Below are positions 15,420 through 24,207 of a DNA stretch of 32,777 bases, piece by piece. The notes under the pieces were generated by a model. That model was not told the DNA's origin. It saw nothing but the letters and a program-made list of their open reading frames with translations, and did not search any database. This DNA comes from an uncultured bacterium. GTDB lineage: Bacteria; Cloacimonadota; Cloacimonadia; Cloacimonadales; Cloacimonadaceae. The position numbers and the translations under genes are program-made. Positions within the stretch are counted from its first letter, which is position 1. Each line of letters opens with the position of its first letter. Location: NCBI GenBank assembly GCA_937960795.1, contig CALGPA010000063.1, forward strand, positions 1 through 32,777, given 5' to 3'.

Positions 15420-16101
15420 TGCTACGGCATATCTGATCACGACTCACGCTCCCAAGCTCTTATCCTCAGGCCTTTTAGGCTTTGCAAAAGACATCATCGC
15501 AGTCGATGGCGGACTAAGAATAGTTCATAATCTCGGGCTGACTCCCAAGATCATCATCGGAGACTTTGACTCTATTGACATGGATCTTTTACCGCTTTAT
15601 CATGACATTCCCAAGCTGAGATTTCAAAGTGAAAAAAACGAAACAGATACCGAGCTGGCTCTAGCTTGGTGCGCTCAAGAAGGATATGGCTCGATCGTGA
15701 TTTGTAACGATATGCAAGGCCGCTTTGACCACAGCGCAGCAATCATCCAAAACCTCATAGAGCTGCACCAAAAAGCCATCTCCGCTACGATCTACACCGG
15801 CACGCAGAAGATCTTTTTCCTCGACCCTCAGACGCATATCAACGGCAAAAAGGGTGACCTGCTCTCACTAATCGCGTATAGTGAAGAGATTCAATTGGAA
15901 GATTCGGAAAACCTGCAATACTCACTCAAAGATCTTGTGATTGCAAAGCATCAAAGCCGCGGGATCAGCAACGTGCTCACCGAAGATCTTGCCACGATCA
16001 AGCTCAGAAAAGGATTAGCGCTGGCAATTCATACTATAGACCTAGGGGTGGGTTCCAGACTCCCGGTCAAGGGCAAATCTCCCGTCCCGCCGGGACGATA
16101 A
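15406..16101 (+). CDS. Thiamine pyrophosphokinase, with a repeat-derived C-terminal tail
   Basis: 231 residues. It transfers pyrophosphate from ATP to thiamine to make thiamine diphosphate. Visible motifs are IIAVDGG, IIGDFDSI, KNETDTELAL (acidic metal-binding residues), QGRFDHSAAIIQNL and, near the C terminus, SRGISN. The frame then continues for roughly 17 unusual residues (GSRLPVKGKSPVPPGR) that lie in the hairpin repeat island, and the stop codon sits beside a GTCCCGCCGGGAC palindrome. The natural 3' end was probably replaced by the repeat. Proximity to the ECF operon suggests uptake and salvage of thiamine. Start ATG 15406 overlaps the peptidase gene. Confidence 0.88.
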   Translation: MPKNDATAYLITTHAPKLLSSGLLGFAKDIIAVDGGLRIVHNLGLTPKIIIGDFDSIDMDLLPLYHDIPKLRFQSEKNETDTELALAWCAQEGYGSIVICNDMQGRFDHSAAIIQNLIELHQKAISATIYTGTQKIFFLDPQTHINGKKGDLLSLIAYSEEIQLEDSENLQYSLKDLVIAKHQSRGISNVLTEDLATIKLRKGLALAIHTIDLGVGSRLPVKGKSPVPPGR

Positions 16102-16302
16102 AGCGACAAGATGTCGCTTCCACTCTGAAAGAATGGTTTTAGTTAAACGCAGGTAATTGCGCCTGAGACATTGAGCGGTTAAAAACCGCTCCTCCTCTTG
16201 ACATGGACGCAGCAAAGATGATAGGCGGCTGCTTTAGCTGCCGTGTATTCAGCATCTCAAGTTTTGGAATTGAGATGATTTCCGGTGGGCTTTAGCCACC
16301 GG
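16083..16302. repeat. REP-like island of six consecutive small hairpins
   Basis: Six palindromes follow each other: GTCCCGCCGGGAC (about 16084-16097), AAGCGACA-AGA-TGTCGCTT (16101-16119), GAGCGGTT-AAA-AACCGCTC (about 16173-16191), GGCGGCT-GCTT-TAGCTGCC (about 16224-16242, one G-U pair), ATCTCAA...TTGAGAT (about 16254-16277) and CCGGTGG...CCACCGG (about 16282-16302). No T-run follows them, so they are not ordinary terminators. Their regular form suggests repetitive extragenic palindromes mobilised by a REP-type tyrosine transposase encoded elsewhere. Confidence 0.55.
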
Positions 16303-16320
16303 CAAAACGAAGATATTAGA

Positions 16321-16409
16321 TGGATTCCGGATACACTTCTTAGCCCCACATAACTGCTGCGCAATTTTGCGGGGACCCCGAATCGCTTCGCTTCGCGTTC
16401 CGGAATGAC
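16321..16409 (+). repeat. TTCCGGA repeat, long form (copy 3)
   Basis: It begins TGGATTCCGG and ends TTCCGGAATGAC like copies 1 and 2. Between the ends it carries an extra segment with GCCCCACATAACTGCTGC, GCAATTTTGCGGGGACCCCG and AATCGC. The reverse complement of 32701-32770 matches this segment closely, so these are two inverted copies of the long form. Confidence 0.75.
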
Positions 16410-16649
16410 TAATGTATGGCTGGAAGTGAGGAAACGGAGTGACTGGTTTTGGGTTGGTAGTAATAAGGCAGATACGTGCGCAGCGACACCCTAATTCTAC
16501 ATCGTAAATCGTACATTGTACATTCGATTTGCGTAACGACCCCTTGAGTATCCATTCTCAATTCTCAATCCGATTTGTGCAATTACACCCTAATTGTCCA
16601 TCGTAAATCGTACATTGAACATTCGATTTGCGGCGTAGCCGTAAATCGC
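16410..16649. repeat. Intergenic filler with two copies of a 99-bp-period repeat
   Basis: No gene seen. ACACCCTAATT-x3-CATCGTAAATCGTACATTG-x2-CATTCGATTTGCG occurs twice, starting at 16486 and 16585 (period 99). Between the copies lies a short direct repeat, ATTCTCA twice (about 16553-16566). Units of this period could suggest CRISPR-like spacing, but there are only two units and no short repeat with unique spacers. Confidence 0.6.
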
Positions 16650-16745
16650 CTAAGTCCTTATTTTCTCACCGCTTGCACGCTCGACCGGTGAGCAAGGGGT
16701 GAGGGAGGCATGAGCGCGCCCTATTTTGCAAGCACTTACGAGCCT
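16650..16745 (+). repeat. 96-bp dispersed repeat, copy A
   Basis: Starts CTAAGTCCTTATTTTCTCAC, includes GCTTGCACGCTCGACCGGTG and ends GCAAGCACTTACGAGCC. The reverse complement of 32372-32466 matches nearly along its whole length, with small differences in the middle. It lies 240 bases after the TTCCGGA repeat copy 3, a spacing mirrored at the other copy. Confidence 0.8.
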
Positions 16746-16786
16746 GTTTTTAAGGAAAATTAGCAGAGAAGGAGATGCAAGATCAC

Positions 16787-16813
16787 AAAAAAAGCCCGAT
16801 CGCATGACCGGGC
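16787..16813 (-). terminator. Rho-independent terminator of the sppA-rng operon
   Basis: On the minus strand GCCCGGTC (16813-16806), loop ATGC, GATCGGGC (16801-16794), an 8-bp stem with one G-U pair, followed by a run of seven T. It lies 26 bases after the rng stop codon. Confidence 0.85.
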
Positions 16814-16838
16814 ATATTGTCTTATCTAAGATTTCCTA

Positions 16839-18356
16839 CTAGGAATATTTTGAGGTCACATCTTCATTGCCTGGCAGGCTATAGACCTTAAATTGATCGA
16901 CGCGGATGGTGGCGTCTTCCGCAAAATCGATCTGATCTTTGTAGCTGATAAATTCCTCGTTGTGGATCTTGATGTGATTGAGCAGATCCGGATTCACCGA
17001 AATGCGCAGGCGTTTGTTTTTGATGAAATATTCACTTCTGACGAGCCAGCGGTAGATGCGCATAGTGACGGCATCTTTGCTGACGATTCGTCCGCTCCCA
17101 TTGCAGAATGGGCAAGGCTCGGAGAAGTTTGCCATGATGGTCGCGCGCATGCGTTTTCTGGTGACTTCGACCATCCCGAGATCGGTGAAGGGATAGACCT
17201 TGTTTCTGGCGCGATCGCGTTTTAGCCCTTTTCGTAGGGTATCCAGCACCTCATTTTTTGCCTTTTCGTCTGCCATATCTATGAAGTCGATCACGATCAC
17301 TCCGGAGAGATCTCTGAGTCTGATCTGGCGGGCGGATTCGGCAGCGGCTTCGATGTTTGTCTTGCGGACTGTCTCTTCATAGTGACTTTTGCCGGTGAAG
17401 CTGCCGGTATTGATATCGATGGCGACGAGGGCTTCGGTTTGCTCGATTTTGATATTCCCGCCTGAGGGTAGATAGATCCTGCTGTGGAAGATGGTTTCTA
17501 TCTTTTTCTCGATCGACCATGCATCAAAGATCGGGGAATCTTCTTTATAGAGCTCCACCGATGGGATGAGATCCGCGGAGATATCCTCCAATTGGCTGAT
17601 GATACTTTTGTGGAAGGCCTTGTCGTCGATGACGAGGCGATCCACGTGTTCTCCGAAGAGATCGCGGATCAGGTAGTTTTCAAGGGCATTTTCTTCGAAT
17701 ACGCAGACCGGCGCTTTGGCATATTTCAGCTGTTTTTCGATGAGGCGCCAGGTCTTTGTGAGCGCCTTGTATTCGTTGCGCATATCGTCTTCATCGGCTC
17801 CATCAGCTTCGGTGCGGACGATGAGTCCGTAGCTGGGGTCTTTAACTTCGCTGAGGATATTGCGGATGCGGCTGCGCTCTCCTTGGGAATAGATTTTGCG
17901 GGAGATGGCGATCTTGCTTTTGTTTGGAAATAGAACCAAGTATTTGCCGGGAATGGAGATTTGTCCGGTGAGGCGAGCACCTTTTGAGCCGATGGGTCCT
18001 TTGTGCACTTGGACAATGATCTCTTGGCCGGGTTTGAGCAGTTTGTTGATCTGAGAGCTATCAGAAGGGTTGAAGCGTTTGCGCGGTTTGTCATCTTCAA
18101 AGCTATCTAGGAAGTCGAGCACGATGTCACTATAGTGCAAAAAGGCGGTGCGTTCCAATCCGATCTCGATGAAGGCTGCGCCCATGCCGGGAAGTACGTC
18201 TTTGACGATGCCTTTGTAGATATTGCCGACCGGATTTTGGTGGTCTTTGCGCTCTACAAAGAGCTCTACCAGGCGGTTGTCTTCCAGGACTGCCACCCTT
18301 TTTTCAAGTGGGTGGACGTTTACGATGATCTCTGTATTTACATTGCTTTTTCGCAT
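16839..18356 (-). CDS. rng: Ribonuclease G/E family endoribonuclease
   Basis: 505 residues from ATG 18356. The frame could extend 13 codons upstream into sppA, but RKSNVNTEIIVNVHPLEKRVAVLEDNRL from this ATG matches the family N terminus. An S1 RNA-binding domain follows (GNIYKGIVKDVLPGMGAAFIEIGLERTAFLH, about 38-125). Then comes the catalytic RNase H-like/DNase I-like region with VAIDINTGSFTG and LSGVIVIDFIDM, whose aspartates bind magnesium. CPFCNGSGRI is the CPxCxGxG zinc-link motif that holds the dimer. Length is that of RNase G (about 490-510), without the long disordered tail of RNase E. It cuts single-stranded RNA in rRNA maturation and mRNA decay. It starts one base after the sppA stop codon, so it is co-transcribed. 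Confidence 0.93.
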   Translation of the reverse strand: MRKSNVNTEIIVNVHPLEKRVAVLEDNRLVELFVERKDHQNPVGNIYKGIVKDVLPGMGAAFIEIGLERTAFLHYSDIVLDFLDSFEDDKPRKRFNPSDSSQINKLLKPGQEIIVQVHKGPIGSKGARLTGQISIPGKYLVLFPNKSKIAISRKIYSQGERSRIRNILSEVKDPSYGLIVRTEADGADEDDMRNEYKALTKTWRLIEKQLKYAKAPVCVFEENALENYLIRDLFGEHVDRLVIDDKAFHKSIISQLEDISADLIPSVELYKEDSPIFDAWSIEKKIETIFHSRIYLPSGGNIKIEQTEALVAIDINTGSFTGKSHYEETVRKTNIEAAAESARQIRLRDLSGVIVIDFIDMADEKAKNEVLDTLRKGLKRDRARNKVYPFTDLGMVEVTRKRMRATIMANFSEPCPFCNGSGRIVSKDAVTMRIYRWLVRSEYFIKNKRLRISVNPDLLNHIKIHNEEFISYKDQIDFAEDATIRVDQFKVYSLPGNEDVTSKYS

Positions 18357-18357
18357 A

Positions 18358-20082
18358 TCAATCCACCGAGTATGGCATGAGATAGAGCCATTCATTCATG
18401 GGGATGCTTTCCAGCTTTTGGGCGATCTTTGCTTCAATATCCCACCATCTGTTTCCCATGAGATTTCTCATCTGCATGCCCATAAAATCCATGTCTTTTA
18501 TGGCCTCAAAGAAGCTGATTTTGCGAGGAAGATATTGCACCTGATATTGGGCGATATCAGCCATTTCAGCGGCGATCGCGATGGCATCATCGAGATAGCC
18601 CAAATCATCAACCAAGTTCAGTGCCATGGCGTCTTTTGCGCTATAGATGCGTCCTTCAGCGATGCTGTTTATCTTGTCGGGACTGATCTGACGAGCGGTC
18701 ATCACCCGGGATTTGAATTCATCGTAGGTCCCGATGGAGTTTCTTTTGAGCGAGGCTAAGAGATCATTGGAGTATGGCTCAAAGGGACTAATCGCAGAAG
18801 AGAACTTGCCATAGCCGACGGTCTGGGACCTTAGACCCAGCTTACGACCCAATTCAGTGGCTTCGGGGAGCATCATGATCACGCCGATGGAGCCGGTAAT
18901 GGTTCCGGGATCGGCTATGATCTGATCTGCCGCGCAGGCTATGTAATAACCGCCGGATGCTGCTACGCCGCCCATGGAGATCAAGATCGGCTTTTCGTTT
19001 TTGAGATCCAGCAGCTCTTGGTAGATCAGCTCACTTTCCAAAGCACTGCCACCGGGGCTGTTTATGCGAATCACGACTGCTTTGATGGATGAATCGTCCT
19101 TGATATCTTTGATTGCTCGTCTCACTTTACTGTGAGAAATGATGGATTGGTTGAAGCCCCCGCTCATCGGGGTGATATTTCCTTCCAAAAAGAGCACTGC
19201 TACTTTGTCGCCACGAACCGGTAACTGACGCGGAGAATAGGAGCTGATGCCGACGACCTTTTCGGGGTCGATACCTTGCTCGGCTTGCATCTGCTTCTTG
19301 CTCTTGGCGTGGTCGATCAAGCGAAGCTCTTGCGCCTGAGCAGCTGAGAGAATGAAGTCCCGACGGTTGTTGTAAACCGCTTTGACGTCATCGTGAGTGA
19401 GATCTCTGCGTTCTGCAATGCCATCGATGATGAGATTGAATCGATCCAATAGCATATCTTCGATGTTGCGGCGTGTTCCTTCAGAAAAGGAAGTTTGGCT
19501 ATAGGGTTCGCCGGCGCCTTTGAATTCGCCCGCTTGGATGATATGCATTTTGACGCCTATCTTATCGAAGAGTTCTTTGTAGAAAAGAGTGTTTGCCGAG
19601 CTACCCGTGAGGATGAGCCCTGCTGAAGCAGAGGGCTCCATATATATCTCATCGGCATAGCTGGCAAGAAGATAGTCCCCTTGGGTCAGCATGTCGCCAA
19701 ATGCTATCACCGGTTTACCGCTGGATTTAAAGTCCTGGATGGCGACACCCAGCTCATGCAAGCTTGCCAAAGATAGTGACGCGCCAAAGGGTTCGATGAT
19801 TAATCCGCTGATGCGTCGATCATGCTTGGCGCGACGGATCTTCATGCTCATGTTTTGCATGCTGTTGATATCTTTATTGCTCATGAAGTTGAGGGGCAGC
19901 ATCTCGTTGTATTCCGGGATATATGCACCGGGATTGAGGCTGAGCCAGCTATCATCACTGACGATGGTGGAAGGAGCCGCGCTAAACGCGAATTTGCTCA
20001 TCTGCCTTCCCATCCAGTATGACAAGCCGGTCAAGACTATCAGTACGATTAGAATGATTAAAACGATTTTTTTGGTGCTCAT
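18358..20082 (-). CDS. sppA: Signal peptide peptidase SppA, long (67K) type
   Basis: 574 residues. One N-terminal membrane helix (about residues 5-26) anchors it facing the periplasm. Two homologous S49 domains follow. In the first half the general base is Lys188 in GEFKGAGEPYSQ. In the second half the nucleophile is Ser376 in GGVAASGGYYIA, preceded by VIRINSPGGSALESE. This Ser/Lys dyad split between halves is as in E. coli SppA (Ser409, Lys209). It degrades cleaved signal peptides and other membrane peptides. AAGGAGG lies 6 bases before the ATG. It is followed at once by rng. Confidence 0.93.
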   Translation of the reverse strand: MSTKKIVLIILIVLIVLTGLSYWMGRQMSKFAFSAAPSTIVSDDSWLSLNPGAYIPEYNEMLPLNFMSNKDINSMQNMSMKIRRAKHDRRISGLIIEPFGASLSLASLHELGVAIQDFKSSGKPVIAFGDMLTQGDYLLASYADEIYMEPSASAGLILTGSSANTLFYKELFDKIGVKMHIIQAGEFKGAGEPYSQTSFSEGTRRNIEDMLLDRFNLIIDGIAERRDLTHDDVKAVYNNRRDFILSAAQAQELRLIDHAKSKKQMQAEQGIDPEKVVGISSYSPRQLPVRGDKVAVLFLEGNITPMSGGFNQSIISHSKVRRAIKDIKDDSSIKAVVIRINSPGGSALESELIYQELLDLKNEKPILISMGGVAASGGYYIACAADQIIADPGTITGSIGVIMMLPEATELGRKLGLRSQTVGYGKFSSAISPFEPYSNDLLASLKRNSIGTYDEFKSRVMTARQISPDKINSIAEGRIYSAKDAMALNLVDDLGYLDDAIAIAAEMADIAQYQVQYLPRKISFFEAIKDMDFMGMQMRNLMGNRWWDIEAKIAQKLESIPMNEWLYLMPYSVD

Positions 20083-20216
20083 TTGAGCCTCCTTTTAAAG
20101 TGTGAAAAATGAGTAGAAAAATGTGGAAACGCAAGCGAGCAGCTTACGTCTGTGATTTGGGAAAAACGTTTCAGACGCCCCGGGTAAGGAAACTGCCAAA
20201 ATTCATGATAGAAAAA

Positions 20217-20307
20217 TGGCGGAGATGTAGGGATTCGAACCCTAGAAACGCTCACACGTTTACACGATTTCCAATCGTGCTCCTTCAGCCAACTCGGACA
20301 CATCTCC
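20217..20307 (-). tRNA. tRNA-Ser(GGA)
   Basis: Read on the minus strand from 20307: acceptor GGAGATG pairs with CATCTCC near 20221-20227. The anticodon loop has TTGGAAA with GGA, there is a long variable arm typical of serine tRNAs, the T arm carries GGTTCGAATCC, and a G discriminator plus encoded CCA (20219-20217) follow. It lies between purH and sppA, in the same direction. Confidence 0.95.
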
Positions 20308-20355
20308 GCAAGGGCAATTGCCAATCTTTTCGTAGGGCGTATTCTGTCAAACATT

Positions 20356-21903
20356 TTAGTGTTTAAAGTGACGATATCCGGTGAAAACCATCGCCATATC
20401 AAGCTCATCACAGGCTTGGATGCACTCGGCATCTCCTTTTGAGCCACCGGGCTGGATCACGGCTTTGATGCCGGCTTGGTAGATCTCATCGATACTGTCG
20501 CGATATGGGAAAAACCCATCGGAAGCGCAGACGGCATGAGAAAGATCGTGTTTGAATTTCTTTGCTTTCCAGATCGCGATGGAGGTGCTGTCGATCCGAC
20601 TGGTCTGCCCGATGCCCAGGCCCAACACACGATCTGAATATGCCAAAGCGATAGCATTTGACTTTAGAAGAGACACGGCTTTCCAGCCATAGATCATGGC
20701 GGCAAATTCTTCTTGCGAGGGCTGTTTGTGGGTCACGACCTGCCAATCTTCGATGCTTTCGGACACCTGATCCCAATCTTGGGCGAGATATCCCCAGAGC
20801 ATGGTCTTGATCTCACGCGGATTGGATTCGCGGATCAGGAAGTTTGGATGATATGAGATCAATCTGCGGCTCTTCTTTTTCATGAGAACGTCCAAGACAC
20901 CCTCGTCATAGCCGGGAGCGATGATGATCTCGGTGAAGATGCGATTGATCATCACGGCGGTCTCCAGATCCAGACTCCGATTTACCACCACTATCCCGCC
21001 AAAGGGCGCTACGGTATCCGTCGCAAAAGCTTTGCGATATGCCTCAGAGAGCTTGCTACCGCTGCCGATTCCACAAGGATTGCAATGTTTTACGATGATC
21101 ACAGTGGGTTCGCTAAATAGGCGGATGGCGCGAAGGGAGCTGTCGATATCCATGATGTTGTTAAAGGATAGTTCTTTGCCATGCAGCACTTCCCAGCCGT
21201 CGGTGCGGTTTGTGTAAAAAGCTGCTTTCTGGTGAGGGTTTTCGCCATAACGCAAGGGCTGATGCATGTTTGCTTGGATATCGATGTGCGGCGGCATATC
21301 TCGAATGTCGGTGCTTTCACTGCGAAACTCTTCCAGATAGTCTGCGATGTTGGCGTCGTAGTGAGACACCATGGCAAAAGCCTTTTGCGCCAGATAGCTG
21401 CTCCAACACTCCGGGATCTGGGTGTCCTGCTTGAGGTGTTCGAGCGTGGGAACGTAGTCTCGCGGATCAATCAAGACAGTCACGTTTCGGTAGTTTTTGG
21501 CAGCAGCGCGGATCAGGCAGGGGCCACCAATGTCGATGTTTTCAATAATCTCTTGGTGACTGCTGTCTTCCCGAGCGCGCACCTGAGCAAAGGGATATAG
21601 GTTTACGATGACGATATCGATCTGCCCAATCTCATGCTCCTGCAGGCTACGCACATGCTCATCCTTGCTCCGATCAGCCAAGATGGCTCCGTGAATCTTG
21701 GGATGCAAGGTCTTGACCCGTCCATCAAGAATCTCGGGGAAGCCGGTGTAATCACTGACTTCTATCAAGGAAGAGCAAAATTGCCTTAGGTGCTTTGCGG
21801 TGTTTGATGTGGAAAGAATAGTATATCCTAGATTCTCCAATTCCATTGCCATAGTCTCGATGGCTGTCTTGTCTGATACGCTGATTAGTGCGTATTTTTT
21901 CAT
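20356..21903 (-). CDS. purH: Bifunctional AICAR transformylase / IMP cyclohydrolase
   Basis: 515 residues, family length. It performs the last two steps of de novo purine synthesis, formylation of AICAR and ring closure to IMP. The IMP cyclohydrolase half starts KKYALISVSDKTAIE and has GRVKTLHPKIHGAIL and IVIVNLYPF. The transformylase half has LRYGENPHQKAAFY, IVKHCNPCGIG (catalytic Lys-His), SDGFFPYRDSID and IQPGGSKGD. It ends with MVFTGYRHFKH, as expected for PurH (usually TGxRHFxH). The start codon overlaps the end of the YihY-type gene by 4 bases, so it is the last gene of an otherwise membrane-related operon. Confidence 0.96.
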   Translation of the reverse strand: MKKYALISVSDKTAIETMAMELENLGYTILSTSNTAKHLRQFCSSLIEVSDYTGFPEILDGRVKTLHPKIHGAILADRSKDEHVRSLQEHEIGQIDIVIVNLYPFAQVRAREDSSHQEIIENIDIGGPCLIRAAAKNYRNVTVLIDPRDYVPTLEHLKQDTQIPECWSSYLAQKAFAMVSHYDANIADYLEEFRSESTDIRDMPPHIDIQANMHQPLRYGENPHQKAAFYTNRTDGWEVLHGKELSFNNIMDIDSSLRAIRLFSEPTVIIVKHCNPCGIGSGSKLSEAYRKAFATDTVAPFGGIVVVNRSLDLETAVMINRIFTEIIIAPGYDEGVLDVLMKKKSRRLISYHPNFLIRESNPREIKTMLWGYLAQDWDQVSESIEDWQVVTHKQPSQEEFAAMIYGWKAVSLLKSNAIALAYSDRVLGLGIGQTSRIDSTSIAIWKAKKFKHDLSHAVCASDGFFPYRDSIDEIYQAGIKAVIQPGGSKGDAECIQACDELDMAMVFTGYRHFKH

Positions 21904-22973
21904 GCTTGTCCGTCCTCGTCGATTTGCTCGACTAAATCTGTAATATCTTTCTTTTCTATAAAGGTTTCAAGGCGGCGATTCAATTTGTCGTCGCTATACA
22001 TTTCCATGGTCAATCTCACCACACGTTTGGGCGTTTTTTGGATCACTTCTTCGCGTACACCCTTGTCGATCACGCTGACTAGGACAATCCCGCTGAGAAT
22101 GATGATCCAATTGACATATATCCAAAAGAGGAATATGGGCAAAGCCGCGATCACGCCATATACAGCTTGAAAGCTGGTGAGATTGTATATGTAATAATCA
22201 AAGCCACTCTTGATCAAGACCCAAAGGAGGGTGGTCCAAAACGCTCCTTGGATGAGGCTTTTGCGCTTGACCTTGATCGAGGGCATGAGCATATAAAGAA
22301 AAAAGAGGGCAAAAAACTGTAACAAAAAAGGAACTATGTAGCCAATCCAGATGAAGAAGCGCAGCTTCAAGAGACGAGATATGATCGGCATCGATGAGCT
22401 GGAAAAGAGCAATACGATGATGAATAGACCAAACACCAAGGTGCCAAAGAACTTCACAAACTGGCTGAGCAGATCCGTGCCGCCGGGGGCGTGAGTGCTG
22501 AGAATCCTGTCAAAGGTGGAGCGGATATTGTTAAAAAGCAGATATGAGGATATGAGAAGGATGACGAAGACCATGATGTTCAGCCCCATCCGGCGTGCGA
22601 TCATCTCGTTGATCATCTCCATCACGGCTTCTGCGGAGCCGGGGATAAAGTTCTGCGCGACTACATCTGCGATCTTCTCTTTGAGATTGAGGAATGGGAG
22701 ATCCGGAGCCAGCATCAAGATAAACGTGATAAAGGGAATGAAACCCAGGATCGTCACATATGCCAGGCTGCCCGATTCACGAGGAACTTTCTCCTTGATG
22801 ATCCTGCTTACCCAGAGGCGAAAGAAGGTGCCGATCCGGCGCAGAACTATCTTACGACGACTCGCCATGGCGACATGCAGCCAAAGGCGATACATCCAGA
22901 GCGTCAGCGCCCTTGTGTATGGATATAGAATCTTGCGAATCCCTGAAAACAGATTGTCCTTTCTCCTGCCCAT
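21900..22973 (-). CDS. YihY/BrkB-family (UPF0761) membrane protein
   Basis: 357 residues with about six membrane segments and cytosolic tails. Family markers are SLAYVTILGFIPFITFIL near residue 70 and the later ITxLLWxxxxxxFxxYIxxxxSFxxVYGxIAAxPIFLFWIYxxW pattern (seen as LLWVLIKSGFDYYIYNL, then SFQAVYGVIAALPIFLFW). The family was once annotated as ribonuclease BN; that was an error and its function is still unclear, with proposed roles in envelope lipid or glycan transport. The ATG lies one base after the stop of the permease gene. A charged C-terminal tail of about 60 residues follows the last helix. Confidence 0.85.
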   Translation of the reverse strand: MGRRKDNLFSGIRKILYPYTRALTLWMYRLWLHVAMASRRKIVLRRIGTFFRLWVSRIIKEKVPRESGSLAYVTILGFIPFITFILMLAPDLPFLNLKEKIADVVAQNFIPGSAEAVMEMINEMIARRMGLNIMVFVILLISSYLLFNNIRSTFDRILSTHAPGGTDLLSQFVKFFGTLVFGLFIIVLLFSSSSMPIISRLLKLRFFIWIGYIVPFLLQFFALFFLYMLMPSIKVKRKSLIQGAFWTTLLWVLIKSGFDYYIYNLTSFQAVYGVIAALPIFLFWIYVNWIIILSGIVLVSVIDKGVREEVIQKTPKRVVRLTMEMYSDDKLNRRLETFIEKKDITDLVEQIDEDGQA

Positions 22974-22974
22974 C

Positions 22975-24207
22975 CTAGTCCTCCCTTAGCGCCACGACCG
23001 GATCAAGCTTGCTCGCCTTGACCGCTGGGACTATCCCAAAAACCAAACCGACTCCGGCTGAGATGAGCAACGATATGACTATCATCTTGGGCTCAGCCAA
23101 AAGCTTCATCTCCAGATAACCGCTCACTAGGTCAAGAATCGAGAATCCCAAAATGATGCCAAAGATCCCGCCCAATACAGTGATCAAGATGGTCTGCACC
23201 AAAAACTGGACGAAAATATCTACGCGCCTGGCGCCAACTGCCAAGCGTACGCCTATCTCACGGGTGCGCTCTTTGATCGACGCCAGCATGATGTTCATGA
23301 TCACAATCCCGCCCACAGTCAGAGAGATCATGCCGATCATGATGAAGATCATGCTGAAGATCTGGCTGTTTTGCTCCATCTGCATCATCATCTGCTGCGC
23401 TGAGTCCACCCGAAAGACTGCGCGGCCATTCTTGATCCTGAGCAGCAGCATATTGACCTTCTGCTGGAGACTCAGCGCTTCCTCCGGGCTTGCGGCGGTG
23501 ATCTGAATCGAGCTGATCTCACTGCCGGCACTGAGCTTGTTCATCATCGTGGATAAAGGGATGAAAGCTTGGCGATTCATGTATTCTAGGTGATTGCCGC
23601 CCCAAGCGCCTCCGCCGGGATTCTCCCAAAACTTCGTGTCCATGATGCCAATGACTTCCATGATATGATCATTGACCTGGATCTTGCGACCAATGGGATC
23701 CTGTCCCTTGAAGAGATCACGGGCGACAGAAGAGCCGAGAACGATCACGTTTGAGTTTTCCCGCAGATCAATCTCACCAAAGAAACGACCCCGCGTTGGA
23801 CGCCAATCCTCCACAATCTGCATATCCGGCAAAGCTCCGATGACTTCTCCGGAATAGGTAAAGCCACGATATTGCAAAGCTGCGGAATAAAGCGAGACTG
23901 ATGGATTGATCGCCTTGGCTTCGGGAATCTGCCCCCGCAGAATGTTCAACTCACTGAGACTTAGGGTAGCTGTCCCGCCTTGGCGAAAATCATAGTTCCA
24001 GTTTTGCTGAATCTCTATTTTGTTCAAGCCACCACGCTGCGTCATCCACTCCATGGTGCTTTCATTCATCCCGCTGATGATCGCCAAGACCACCATGATG
24101 CACATCACTCCAAGGACAATTCCGAGCACGGTCACCAAGCTGCGCACCTTGCGCATCAAGATGTCGCTGATGCCGATTTGCAGGGATTCAGTCAGAGAGA
24201 TTGCCAT
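22975..24207 (-). CDS. MacB/LolE-type ABC transporter permease
   Basis: 410 residues. Architecture is that of MacB-family permeases: one N-terminal helix (about 20-45, SLVTVLGIVLGVMCIMVVLAIISG), a long periplasmic MacB-PCD domain (about 50-275), then three C-terminal helices. The second helix is followed by IKERTREIGVRLAVGARR, the loop that contacts the ATPase. The last residues LDPVVALRED match the usual xxPxxALRxE end. Such proteins act mechanically across the periplasm, for lipoprotein extraction or for export of antibiotics and peptides. It overlaps the ATPase gene by 20 bases. No membrane fusion protein (MacA-like) is found in the window, so the exact role is open. Confidence 0.9.
   Translation of the reverse strand: MAISLTESLQIGISDILMRKVRSLVTVLGIVLGVMCIMVVLAIISGMNESTMEWMTQRGGLNKIEIQQNWNYDFRQGGTATLSLSELNILRGQIPEAKAINPSVSLYSAALQYRGFTYSGEVIGALPDMQIVEDWRPTRGRFFGEIDLRENSNVIVLGSSVARDLFKGQDPIGRKIQVNDHIMEVIGIMDTKFWENPGGGAWGGNHLEYMNRQAFIPLSTMMNKLSAGSEISSIQITAASPEEALSLQQKVNMLLLRIKNGRAVFRVDSAQQMMMQMEQNSQIFSMIFIMIGMISLTVGGIVIMNIMLASIKERTREIGVRLAVGARRVDIFVQFLVQTILITVLGGIFGIILGFSILDLVSGYLEMKLLAEPKMIVISLLISAGVGLVFGIVPAVKASKLDPVVALRED

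Noticed and set aside
16486..16640. Possible CRISPR array from repeated units
   Set aside because: Only two units, repeat about 45 bases and imperfect, period 99 bases, no spacers of uniform length and no cas genes in the window.
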